NCBI GenBank assembly: GCA_002368715.1
Contig: DFEO01000020.1
Location: 1 to 21,078 of the forward strand
Length of the DNA stretch: 21,078 bases
DNA from: Ruminococcus sp. UBA3800
GTDB lineage: Bacteria; Bacillota; Clostridia; Oscillospirales; Ruminococcaceae
Direction of reading: 5' to 3'
Shown here one piece after another: positions 1-6,310 of this stretch (the stretch's first letter is position 1; the number at the start of each line of letters is the position of its first letter). The position numbers and the translations under genes are program-made. The notes below the pieces were generated by a model. It searched no databases. It worked only from the letters and a program-made list of their open reading frames with translations, and was not told the origin of the DNA.

Positions 1-199
1 CAAACTGGTTGCAGGGCACGTCGATTATCTCCAGTCCCTTATCGTGATACTTCTCATACATCTCCTCCAGCGGCTTATACTGTGGAGTAAAGCCGCAGCC
101 TGTTGCTGTATTGACCACCACGATGACCTTGCCCTTATATCCTTCCAGCGAAACATCCTCGCCCTTTGCGTTTTTTACACTGATGTCGTAAATGCTCAT
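1..199 (-). CDS. Glutathione peroxidase family protein, N-terminal part (cut by window edge)
   Basis: The first 66 residues of a thiol peroxidase of the glutathione peroxidase family are visible; the rest lies beyond the left edge. The family reduces hydrogen peroxide and organic hydroperoxides, in bacteria usually with thioredoxin-like donors, in the cytoplasm. The peroxidatic motif is at residues 31-37, TATGCGF, with Cys35 encoded by TGC, so this is the cysteine form and not a selenoprotein. The second family motif begins at residues 61-66, VPCNQF. The ATG at 199 is preceded by an AAGGAGGA ribosome binding site about 6 nt away. It is transcribed alone from the promoter at 290-318. The family call is secure; physiological substrate and electron donor cannot be read from this fragment. 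Confidence 0.9.
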   Translation of the reverse strand, partial: MSIYDISVKNAKGEDVSLEGYKGKVIVVVNTATGCGFTPQYKPLEEMYEKYHDKGLEIIDVPCNQF

Positions 200-289
200 T
201 ATGAAGTCCTCCTTGAAAATGAGATCTGACGTAACGTCCTTTTTTGATCGTTAGCTATTTAGTTGTGTGCAATTTAATCTTGCAAGTTC

Positions 290-318
290 AATATAACATA
301 TCATTCCCAAAAAGTCAA
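290..318 (-). promoter_or_regulatory. Sigma-A promoter of the glutathione peroxidase gene
   Basis: Reading the minus strand, a TTGACT -35 box (313-318) and a TATATT -10 box (290-295) are separated by exactly 17 bp. The start point would fall near 283, giving a leader of about 84 nt. Confidence 0.8.
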
Positions 319-366
319 GCATCATTCTCACTTTTTACATTTTGTTAACATTTGTCCCGAGAACAG

Positions 367-398
367 AAAAGGCCTGCGCACCATCAGGCACGCAGACC
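367..398 (-). terminator. Intrinsic terminator of the EF-G-like gene
   Basis: On the minus strand a 12-bp GC-rich stem (371-398, including three G-U pairs, loop TGAT) is followed by TTTTCTGTTCT. It starts 13 nt beyond the stop codon of the EF-G-like gene. Confidence 0.85.
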
Positions 399-410
399 CT
401 TATCAACATA

Positions 411-2492
411 TCACTCGACCACAGTGTTCTTTGCTATAACATCCGCAACCAGGTGTGAAGGCAGAGGCTCATATCTTGCCTTTTCAAAGGTGAATGTACC
501 CTGACCCTGTGTTAGCTGACGCAGCAGCAGCGTAAAGTCGGACATCTCTGCCATAGGCACCTCGGCAACGATCTCGGTCATTCCCTTCTTCTCTGCCGGG
601 TTCATTCCCAGAACTCTGCCCCTTCTCTTGTTCAGCTCGCCCATCATATCACCGGTGTTTTCATCGGGAACAAGAACATTGAGCGCACCGATAGGTTCGA
701 GAAGTATAGGATCGGCCTGCTTCATACCCTCTTTATAAGCTATCGAAGCCGCCATCTTGAATGCCATTTCAGATGAGTCAACAGGGTGATAGGAACCGTC
801 CACAAGTATAGCTTTCAGACCCACCACAGGGAATCCCGCAAGGATACCGTGTCTGATGCTCTCCTGGAGTCCCTTTTCGACTGCCGGGAAGAAGTTCTTC
901 GGAACTGCTCCGCCGAACACCTTTTCCTCAAACACCAGCTCGTCGCTGATGCAGGGCTCGAATTCTATCCAGACATCGCCATACTGACCGTGGCCGCCGG
1001 ACTGCTTCTTGTGTCTGCCCTGTACCTTGACCTTCTTTCTGATAGTCTCTCTGTAAGATATCTTAGGTGTATCCGTTACCACCTTTACACCGAAGGTGCT
1101 CTCGAGCCTGCCGACGATAGAGTCGAGCTGAAGTCCGCCGAGAGTGCTGAGTATCATCTCATTCGTAGCGGGATCAAGCTCATAGGTTATGGTCCTGTCC
1201 TCCTCCATTATCCTCGACATAGCAGCGGATATCTTGCTCTCATCGCCCTGCTTTGCAGCCTTGACAGAGACCTTGTAGCCTGCTGTCGGGAACTTCATAG
1301 GAGCAAACTTTACGACCCTCGAAGCGTCACAGATCGTGTCATTCGTGTTAACGTTCATCTTAACAGCAACAACGATATCGCCGCAGTTTGCCTCGTCAAC
1401 ATCGCTCTGCTTCTTGCCCTGGAGCGTAACCAGCTTGCCCACCTTTTCAGTCGTCCCTGTCGAAGCGTTCACGACCTCCTTATTAGGTGTGAGCTTTCCT
1501 GAGAACACCTTCATAAAGGACATCTTTCCAACATACGGGTCCGCAACCGTCTTGAAAACGAAAGCGGTCATAGGGTCGCTCTCCGTGCAGGTTACCTCAA
1601 CAGCCTCGCCTGCGGTGTTCTCACCCACCATAGCATCCTTCTCAGAGGGTGCCGGCAGGAGGAGGTTTATCTCCTTGAGCAGCATATCAATACCCTCGAG
1701 CGTTGTTGCAGAAACGCAGACAACGGGGGTTATCAGTCCCTGATTAAGTCCGTTGTGTATACCGTCCACCAGCTCTTCCTGGCTGAATGCCTCGCCCGAG
1801 AAGAACTTATCCATAAGCTCCTCATCAGTCTCAGCCACAGCCTCAGACACAGCCTCTCTCAGACCGTCGATACGATACTCCATCTTTTCGGACACCTCAG
1901 CCGTAGGCATATCCGTTTCGGTCGCTGTTCCGTTCTCATACTTATAAGCCTTCATCTCGATAAGGTTCACATAGGAAACTATCTTTCTGTCAGCGATAAC
2001 AGGCACAACAACAGGGCACACCGTAGGACCGAACTCGGCCTTCAGCTGGGTGAGCACATTGTTGAAGTTTGCGTTCTCGTCGTCAAGCTTTGTAACAACG
2101 AACATAGCAGGCTTGCCCATTTGCTTTGCATAATCATAAGCCTTGTGCGTTCCGACCTTTACGCCCGACTTTGCAGACACTGTAATCAGCACGCAGCCGC
2201 TTGCAAATATACCCTCTATCTCCTCGCCCTCATAATCGAACAGACCGGGGGTGTCAAGGAGGTTTACCTTGAAGTCGCCTGTTTCAAGAGATGAAAGAGA
2301 TGTATATACCGAGCACTTTCTTGAGATCTCATCGGGATAATAGTCCGAAACAGTATTCCCGTCGAGGACCTTTCCAAGCCTGTCGGAAGCACCGCTCTTA
2401 AAAAGCAGAGCCTCTGTCAGCGAGGTCTTTCCCGAGCCTGCGTGTCCGGCAATGGCAATGTTTTTAATCTTCGTGCTGTCGTATTTTTTCAA
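411..2492 (-). CDS. EF-G-like translational GTPase (EF-G2 type paralogue)
   Basis: A 693-residue protein with the full domain order of elongation factor G: GTPase domain, beta-barrel, and domains III to V, including the domain IV motif GGHGQYGDV. The P-loop is GHAGSGKT (16-23), G3 is DTPG (80-83) and G4 is TKLD (134-137). The switch I segment reads RKCSVYTS (58-65) instead of RGITITS, a mark of the EF-G2/EF-G-like branch, not the housekeeping fusA. Leu84 replaces the histidine that follows DTPG in canonical EF-G. I place the start at a TTG at 2492 because an AGGAG site lies 8 nt upstream and the protein then has the normal length. A longer frame to 2621 would begin upstream of the promoter -10 box. 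Monocistronic, with promoter at 2610-2638 and its own terminator. Function in this branch is poorly defined. Confidence 0.92.
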   Translation of the reverse strand: MKKYDSTKIKNIAIAGHAGSGKTSLTEALLFKSGASDRLGKVLDGNTVSDYYPDEISRKCSVYTSLSSLETGDFKVNLLDTPGLFDYEGEEIEGIFASGCVLITVSAKSGVKVGTHKAYDYAKQMGKPAMFVVTKLDDENANFNNVLTQLKAEFGPTVCPVVVPVIADRKIVSYVNLIEMKAYKYENGTATETDMPTAEVSEKMEYRIDGLREAVSEAVAETDEELMDKFFSGEAFSQEELVDGIHNGLNQGLITPVVCVSATTLEGIDMLLKEINLLLPAPSEKDAMVGENTAGEAVEVTCTESDPMTAFVFKTVADPYVGKMSFMKVFSGKLTPNKEVVNASTGTTEKVGKLVTLQGKKQSDVDEANCGDIVVAVKMNVNTNDTICDASRVVKFAPMKFPTAGYKVSVKAAKQGDESKISAAMSRIMEEDRTITYELDPATNEMILSTLGGLQLDSIVGRLESTFGVKVVTDTPKISYRETIRKKVKVQGRHKKQSGGHGQYGDVWIEFEPCISDELVFEEKVFGGAVPKNFFPAVEKGLQESIRHGILAGFPVVGLKAILVDGSYHPVDSSEMAFKMAASIAYKEGMKQADPILLEPIGALNVLVPDENTGDMMGELNKRRGRVLGMNPAEKKGMTEIVAEVPMAEMSDFTLLLRQLTQGQGTFTFEKARYEPLPSHLVADVIAKNTVVE

Positions 2493-2533
2493 TTTGATCG
2501 CTCCTGTTCTGTTAATGGATTTAAAGCTTAGCT

Positions 2534-2562
2534 CCGCTCTGGCGGCGATATTCGCCGAGCGG
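2534..2562 (-). promoter_or_regulatory. GC-rich hairpin in the leader of the EF-G-like mRNA
   Basis: The leader (start point near 2603, start codon 2492) contains a nested inverted repeat: an inner stem CGGCGA/TCGCCG around ATA, and an outer stem CCGCT/AGCGG. It could modulate translation or mRNA stability. No U-tract follows, so it is not an attenuator of the usual kind. Confidence 0.45.
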
Positions 2563-2609
2563 TGCCGATTATTGTCAATGTGCACAAAACACACCGACGG
2601 TACTATATA

Positions 2610-2638
2610 ATTATATACCATTTTTTCAAAAAATTCAA
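2610..2638 (-). promoter_or_regulatory. Sigma-A promoter of the EF-G-like gene
   Basis: Minus-strand TTGAAT (2633-2638) and TATAAT (2610-2615) with a 17-bp spacer. The transcript would carry a leader of about 110 nt. Confidence 0.8.
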
Positions 2639-2731
2639 TACCCTAATCAAAAATCTTTTTCGTAAATATGAACAATGTTTTACCCAAATTCTAAACAACT
2701 TGCACAACCGGAAGCGCATGGCAAAGCAAAG

Positions 2732-2761
2732 GCACTTTTGTCAGAGTTCTGACAAAAGTGC
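2732..2761 (-). terminator. Long perfect hairpin closing the proC-SpoIIM-DUF624 operon
   Basis: A perfect 13-bp inverted repeat with a 4-nt loop (14 bp if the loop closes to 2 nt) starts 25 nt beyond the DUF624 stop codon. On the minus strand it is followed by CTTTGCTTTG, which is only moderately U-rich, so termination is likely but not textbook. The stem is not GC-rich, and could also protect the 3' end. Confidence 0.6.
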
Positions 2762-2786
2762 TCACATAACATTTTCACCTGATAAT

Positions 2787-3608
2787 TTAGGAGATAGTCT
2801 TTTTCTTGCTTTTGTTTTTCTTTTTCTGTTCCTTCACGGGTGTTTCCTCGGCAGACTTGTCCTCAAAAAGCTGCTCGCCTTCGGCAGCCTCTTTGAAAGC
2901 AAACTCGGGATTGACCTCTCCCCTTTTGTCATAATAAGGCTGGATAACGTGCTTTCTCACAACGGGATAGCAGTTGAAGCAGATGACAAAGCACAAAAAC
3001 GAGAACGGCCAGAAAACAATGATAAACAATGACGGCCACAAGAGCAGATAGCAAGGAACGATGACCAGGAACGAGACCAAAAGTGTCCACAACGACGCTT
3101 TAAGGTCGAGCGCCACAAGATAGAACGAGTTTTTGATTATCTGGAACATCGTCAGGTTGGTGGAGCTTATCATTATATAGATGTAGAAGTGCATCATAAA
3201 GAATGTAAGCATACACATCAGCGATATCATAAACGGTACATATATCATCGAGTTCTGCTGAGCCCACATATAATAAGAAGGCACACCCACTATAAAGCCT
3301 GCTGTGAAGAGTATGTCTATAAAGCTCATCACAAAGCCCTGCTTGAGATTTTTCCTGAATGCGTCCCAGAAATCGTGGAGCAGGAAAACATTTCTCTCCT
3401 GCGAATAGTTGCGGCACACTTTTGTCATAGCCGCTGTCGCAGGACCTATGGTCACCACAGGCAGACAGAACAGGATATACAGCAGATTTACCTCCAGCAG
3501 TTTCCACATATGGCGCCCGTAGACCTCCCAGAATTTGAAAAAGCCTTTCTTTTCGTGAGGTGTTCTCAGAACTCCCCTGCGCTGATAATTGTTATCAAAC
3601 ATTCCCAT
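2787..3608 (-). CDS. DUF624 (YesL-like) membrane protein
   Basis: A 273-residue integral membrane protein of the DUF624/YesL family. Family marks are the N-terminal FFKFWEVYGRHMWKLL stretch, then a first membrane segment (about 33-55) that runs into GPATAAM (55-61), and the FRKNLKQGF motif (84-92). Further hydrophobic segments lie near 92-115, 122-147, 172-190 and 192-215. The C-terminal 35 residues are charged and end in a lysine-rich tail (KKKNKSKKK), predicted cytoplasmic. DUF624 proteins often sit beside sugar ABC transporters, but here the neighbours are SpoIIM-like and proC, so no transport partner is visible. The ATG at 3608 has AGGAG about 7 nt upstream; a second ATG two codons later is an alternative. 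Last gene of its operon. Molecular function unknown. Confidence 0.85.
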   Translation of the reverse strand: MGMFDNNYQRRGVLRTPHEKKGFFKFWEVYGRHMWKLLEVNLLYILFCLPVVTIGPATAAMTKVCRNYSQERNVFLLHDFWDAFRKNLKQGFVMSFIDILFTAGFIVGVPSYYMWAQQNSMIYVPFMISLMCMLTFFMMHFYIYIMISSTNLTMFQIIKNSFYLVALDLKASLWTLLVSFLVIVPCYLLLWPSLFIIVFWPFSFLCFVICFNCYPVVRKHVIQPYYDKRGEVNPEFAFKEAAEGEQLFEDKSAEETPVKEQKKKNKSKKKTIS

Positions 3609-3647
3609 TTATATTCTCCTAACCTGGAAACGTACCGCTTCCGTGTT

Positions 3648-4217
3648 TTAAATTTGAAAACATCCTGCCAGACAGACCGCCGCACATCCGCAGGCTGCCA
3701 GGACCGTCAGCTGAACGAATTTGAGCACATAGAGCCGCACGGTATCTCTCATACCGAGAACTATCCTGTCGGCAAAGGTGTGCCGCAAATAAGCATTCGA
3801 GAGCGTGACCGCCTCACAGCACGCAAGCGCAAGAGCCGCAGCCGTAACGCTGTGGCAGATAACGAGCGCCGCTGCCTGTTTTATCAGCTGTGTGCCCTCA
3901 AGCGTCAGGTACACCCTTGCAAACACAGCGCCCTGACCCAATCCCCTCAGCGCCATAACGATAAACGTGACCGGCTGACCCACAGGGAAAAAGCCCAGCA
4001 TAAATATTGCCGCCATAAAGACAGCTGTTCCTGCGAAGATGCGTACAGCCGCAAGAATGTCCTCCCTGCCGCCCGAGAACGAAAAGCCTCCCAGAGCCGC
4101 AGCAGGCACACCGCTGCTGAGCGTTTCGCACACAACACCTATAAGCTCGCCCACAAGACAGGCGCCCATAAACAGCGCAAAAAAGCCTGTCCGTCCTATC
4201 CCGTTTTCATTTGTCAT
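3648..4217 (-). CDS. SpoIIM-like integral membrane protein
   Basis: A 189-residue hydrophobic protein with about five membrane segments (near 12-33, 60-78, 81-103, 113-136 and 163-186). The central pattern GFFPVGQPVTFIVMALRGLG (75-94), a hydrophobic run ending in R-G-x-G-x-G, resembles the conserved core of SpoIIM/DUF95 proteins. SpoIIM belongs to the engulfment machinery of sporulating Firmicutes, but related proteins occur in non-sporulating bacteria. No other sporulation gene is present here, so a sporulation role is not implied by context. The start at 4217 is chosen because GGAGGAGGG lies immediately upstream; a longer frame to 4253 has no such site. It lies 49 nt after proC and 39 nt before DUF624, with no terminator in either gap, so it is the middle gene of the operon. 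Confidence 0.65.
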   Translation of the reverse strand: MTNENGIGRTGFFALFMGACLVGELIGVVCETLSSGVPAAALGGFSFSGGREDILAAVRIFAGTAVFMAAIFMLGFFPVGQPVTFIVMALRGLGQGAVFARVYLTLEGTQLIKQAAALVICHSVTAAALALACCEAVTLSNAYLRHTFADRIVLGMRDTVRLYVLKFVQLTVLAACGCAAVCLAGCFQI

Positions 4218-4266
4218 AATATCCCTCCTCCATGCAGTATATGCACAGAGCAAGGATCATATTCAG

Positions 4267-5067
4267 CTATTTTGAAAGCTCGTAGGCTCTCTTTGTGCAG
4301 GCCTTGCAGCACTCCTGCACAGCCTCATCAAGGCCGCCTGCTCTCAGCTTTTCAAGCCCTGCGATAGTTGTTCCGCCCTTAGAGGACACCATTTCTATAA
4401 GCTCGTCAATGGTCTTTCCGCTGTCGGTTATCATCTTTGCCGAACCGATGAGCGACTTTGCAAACAGCTCCACAGCAGCCTTCTCGTCGATCCCGACGGA
4501 CACGGCATACTTGACAAAGCTCTGAGCATAAAGATAGATAAACGCAGGCGACGAGCCGTTTATCGAAATGATCTCCTTCATCTTGTCCTTGGGCACCACC
4601 GCATAGATGCCGCTTGCGCCGAAGATCGAGCATACAAAGTCAAACTCCGCATCGCTCACGCTGTCAGACCTCGAAAGTGCGGTAGCACCCTCGCCCAGAA
4701 GCAGCGGTGTATTCGGCATAACGAGCACGACCTTTGCTCCCTCAACGGTCTTTGAAGCTATATATTCATCCGTGATACCGGCACAGATAGAAATGATGAC
4801 AGTGTTCTTTGTAACATCTGCCTTTATCTCGCCGAGCACCTCATCGAGCTGCTGGGGCTTTACAGCAAGAAACACATAATCACAGGAGCCCACAAGCTCA
4901 GCTGCCGAAGGCATACCCTTTGCACCAAGCTGCTGCGCCCTTACCATCGCCTCCTGAAACTTATCATAAACAAACAGTGCGATATCGCTGCTCATAGCAG
5001 AGCGCTTTATTCCGCTCATAATAGCATAGCCCATATTTCCGGCGCCTATAAAACCGACATTTTTCAT
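4267..5067 (-). CDS. proC: Pyrroline-5-carboxylate reductase
   Basis: A 266-residue enzyme, the normal length for ProC, which reduces 1-pyrroline-5-carboxylate to proline with NAD(P)H in the last step of proline synthesis. The Rossmann dinucleotide motif GFIGAGNMG is at the N-terminus. The family signature near the C-terminus is complete: IDELIEMVSSKGGTTIAGLE. The start at 5067 (MKNVGFIGAG) places the nucleotide motif in its usual position. GGAAAGG lies about 10 nt upstream, a slightly long spacing. The frame stays open to 5253, but that extension crosses the promoter and the pfkA terminator. First gene of a three-gene operon with two membrane proteins; the link between them is not obvious. 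Confidence 0.95.
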   Translation of the reverse strand: MKNVGFIGAGNMGYAIMSGIKRSAMSSDIALFVYDKFQEAMVRAQQLGAKGMPSAAELVGSCDYVFLAVKPQQLDEVLGEIKADVTKNTVIISICAGITDEYIASKTVEGAKVVLVMPNTPLLLGEGATALSRSDSVSDAEFDFVCSIFGASGIYAVVPKDKMKEIISINGSSPAFIYLYAQSFVKYAVSVGIDEKAAVELFAKSLIGSAKMITDSGKTIDELIEMVSSKGGTTIAGLEKLRAGGLDEAVQECCKACTKRAYELSK

Positions 5068-5107
5068 CTCATCATAACCTTTCCAAACAAAATGATAGTA
5101 CTCGTTC

Positions 5108-5136
5108 ATTGTAACACAAAACCTCATCAAATGCAA
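5108..5136 (-). promoter_or_regulatory. Candidate promoter of the proC operon
   Basis: Minus-strand TTGCAT (5131-5136) and TACAAT (5108-5113) with a 17-bp spacer. The -35 box is weak (first three bases match). It is the only well-placed candidate between the pfkA terminator and the proC start. Confidence 0.55.
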
Positions 5137-5168
5137 GCAAAACGCTATAAATTTCACCTTGCTTACAC

Positions 5169-5197
5169 AAAAACCGCTGTGCCACACGACACAGCGG
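5169..5197 (-). terminator. Intrinsic terminator of pfkA
   Basis: Minus strand: an 8-bp stem CCGCTGTG/CACAGCGG (5174-5181 with 5190-5197) around an 8-nt loop, followed directly by TTTTT. It separates pfkA from proC. Confidence 0.9.
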
Positions 5198-5215
5198 TCA
5201 GACTTATCGGTTTTA

Positions 5216-6178
5216 TCAGAATGCAGTCTTCTGAAGGATGTCGTAAAGCTCATCCTCGAAGGGCTTCTTCATCGAAAGAGCCTCCTGGATATCTACGTCA
5301 TATATCTTGTTGTCCTTCATACCTACCACTCTGTTGCCTATGCCCTGCTCGAGCAGCTCAACAGCATGGAAGCCCATCTTTGTAGCAATAACTCTGTCTC
5401 TTACAGTAGGCGAGCCGCCTCTCTGAACGTGGCCGAGAACAGTAGCTCTGGTCTCGATGCCGGTGATATCAGCGATCTGCTTTGTTATGTAATCGGTCTT
5501 GCCGACACCCTCGGCAACAACAACTACAAAGTGCTGCTTGCCTTCCTTGATAGCCTTCTGCATATTCTTTGCGATCATATCAAGATCATAAGGCTTCTCG
5601 GGTGTGATGCAGGCCTCTGCTCCGACAGCGGCAGCAACATTGATAGCGATATATCCTGCGTTTCTTCCCATTACCTCAACCACCGAGCATCTGTCGTGTG
5701 ACTGAGCGGTGTCCTTGAGCTTGTCGATCATCTCCATAGCAGTATTCATAGCGGTGTCGTATCCGATAGTATACTCTGTGCAGGAGATATCGTTGTCGAT
5801 AGTTCCGGGAAGGCCTATGCAGGGAACGCCCTGAGCCGAAAGGTCAGCAGCGCCTCTGAAAGAGCCGTCTCCTCCGATAACAACTATACCGTCAAGGCCC
5901 AGCTCGTCACATTTCTTCTTGCCGAGCTTGACACCCTCTATATCACGGAACTCGGGGCATCTTGCAGTATAAAGGCAGGTACCGCCTCTCTGGATTATGC
6001 CCGAAACAGTTCTTGCGTTCATATCGATAAAATCGCCCTTGAGCAGACCGTTATATCCTCTGAGGATACCGTAGACCTTCATTCCCTTTTCAAGACCTGC
6101 TCTGCAAACTGCTCTGACAGCAGCATTCATTCCCGGAGCGTCTCCTCCGCTTGTCAAAACGCCAATCGTCTTAGCCAT
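5216..6178 (-). CDS. pfkA: ATP-dependent 6-phosphofructokinase
   Basis: A 320-residue enzyme of the bacterial PfkA type, which phosphorylates fructose 6-phosphate to fructose 1,6-bisphosphate in glycolysis. The N-terminal ATP loop is GVLTSGGDAPGMNA. The phosphoryl-donor site is GGDGS (102-106) and the catalytic loop is PGTIDND (124-130). Glycine at both positions that distinguish ATP from pyrophosphate enzymes (the G of GGDGS and the G of PGTIDND) points to ATP. MGRNAG (170-175) is the sugar-phosphate site. The start at 6178 has GGAGGAAA upstream and gives the standard length. It is transcribed from a consensus promoter whose leader holds a perfect palindrome. A second, divergent phosphofructokinase lies at 17064-18137. 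Confidence 0.97.
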   Translation of the reverse strand: MAKTIGVLTSGGDAPGMNAAVRAVCRAGLEKGMKVYGILRGYNGLLKGDFIDMNARTVSGIIQRGGTCLYTARCPEFRDIEGVKLGKKKCDELGLDGIVVIGGDGSFRGAADLSAQGVPCIGLPGTIDNDISCTEYTIGYDTAMNTAMEMIDKLKDTAQSHDRCSVVEVMGRNAGYIAINVAAAVGAEACITPEKPYDLDMIAKNMQKAIKEGKQHFVVVVAEGVGKTDYITKQIADITGIETRATVLGHVQRGGSPTVRDRVIATKMGFHAVELLEQGIGNRVVGMKDNKIYDVDIQEALSMKKPFEDELYDILQKTAF

Positions 6179-6196
6179 AATTATATTTCCTCCATT

Positions 6197-6210
6197 CGGG
6201 CAGCTGCCCG
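6197..6210. promoter_or_regulatory. Perfect 14-bp palindrome in the pfkA leader (candidate operator)
   Basis: CGGGCAGCTGCCCG is a perfect dyad lying about 17-30 bp downstream of the predicted start point and directly upstream of the ribosome binding site. It is GC-rich within an AT-rich leader. No loop can form within the palindrome without opening central pairs, so a protein-binding operator is at least as likely as an RNA hairpin. Confidence 0.5.
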
Positions 6211-6233
6211 TAATCGTTTTTTTATACCCATAT

Positions 6234-6262
6234 ATCATAGCACAAAGCCCCCGATATGTCAA
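6234..6262 (-). promoter_or_regulatory. pfkA: Strong sigma-A promoter of pfkA
   Basis: Minus-strand consensus TTGACA (6257-6262) and TATGAT (6234-6239), 17-bp spacer. Confidence 0.9.
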
Positions 6263-6279
6263 GGGCTTTGCATTTTTTT
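6243..6279 (+). terminator. Terminator-like hairpin overlapping the pfkA promoter
   Basis: An 8-bp inverted repeat CAAAGCCC/GGGCTTTG (6243-6250 with 6263-6270) has the pfkA -35 box in its loop. On the plus strand it is followed by CATTTTTTT, the layout of an intrinsic terminator, yet no plus-strand gene precedes it. In the minus direction, the way the kinase-like gene is read, no U-tract follows, so read-through into pfkA is possible. Confidence 0.5.
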
Positions 6280-6310
6280 AACACTTTATTTAAACGTTTT
6301 CGTATGCTTC

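Noticed and set aside
1..199. Selenocysteine in the glutathione peroxidase
   Set aside because: The active-site codon is TGC, an ordinary cysteine codon.
296..345. Fur- or PerR-type operator upstream of the glutathione peroxidase
   Set aside because: Only a half-site-like TGAGAATGAT is seen; the second half does not form the required inverted repeat.
786..1502. A 238-codon plus-strand open frame inside the EF-G-like gene
   Set aside because: Shadow of a strongly conserved coding sequence; no start signals.
2493..2603. Tet(M)-like leader-peptide attenuation for the EF-G-like gene
   Set aside because: There is no separate leader ORF with stop codon and no terminator/antiterminator pair; only one hairpin without a U-tract.
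2493..2621. N-terminal extension of the EF-G-like protein to 2621
   Set aside because: It would begin upstream of the predicted -10 box and has no ribosome binding site; the TTG at 2492 has both good spacing and the right family length.
3189..4367. A 392-codon plus-strand open frame across the DUF624 and SpoIIM-like genes
   Set aside because: Antisense to two well-started genes; His/Arg/Cys-rich composition typical of antisense frames; no promoter or ribosome binding site.
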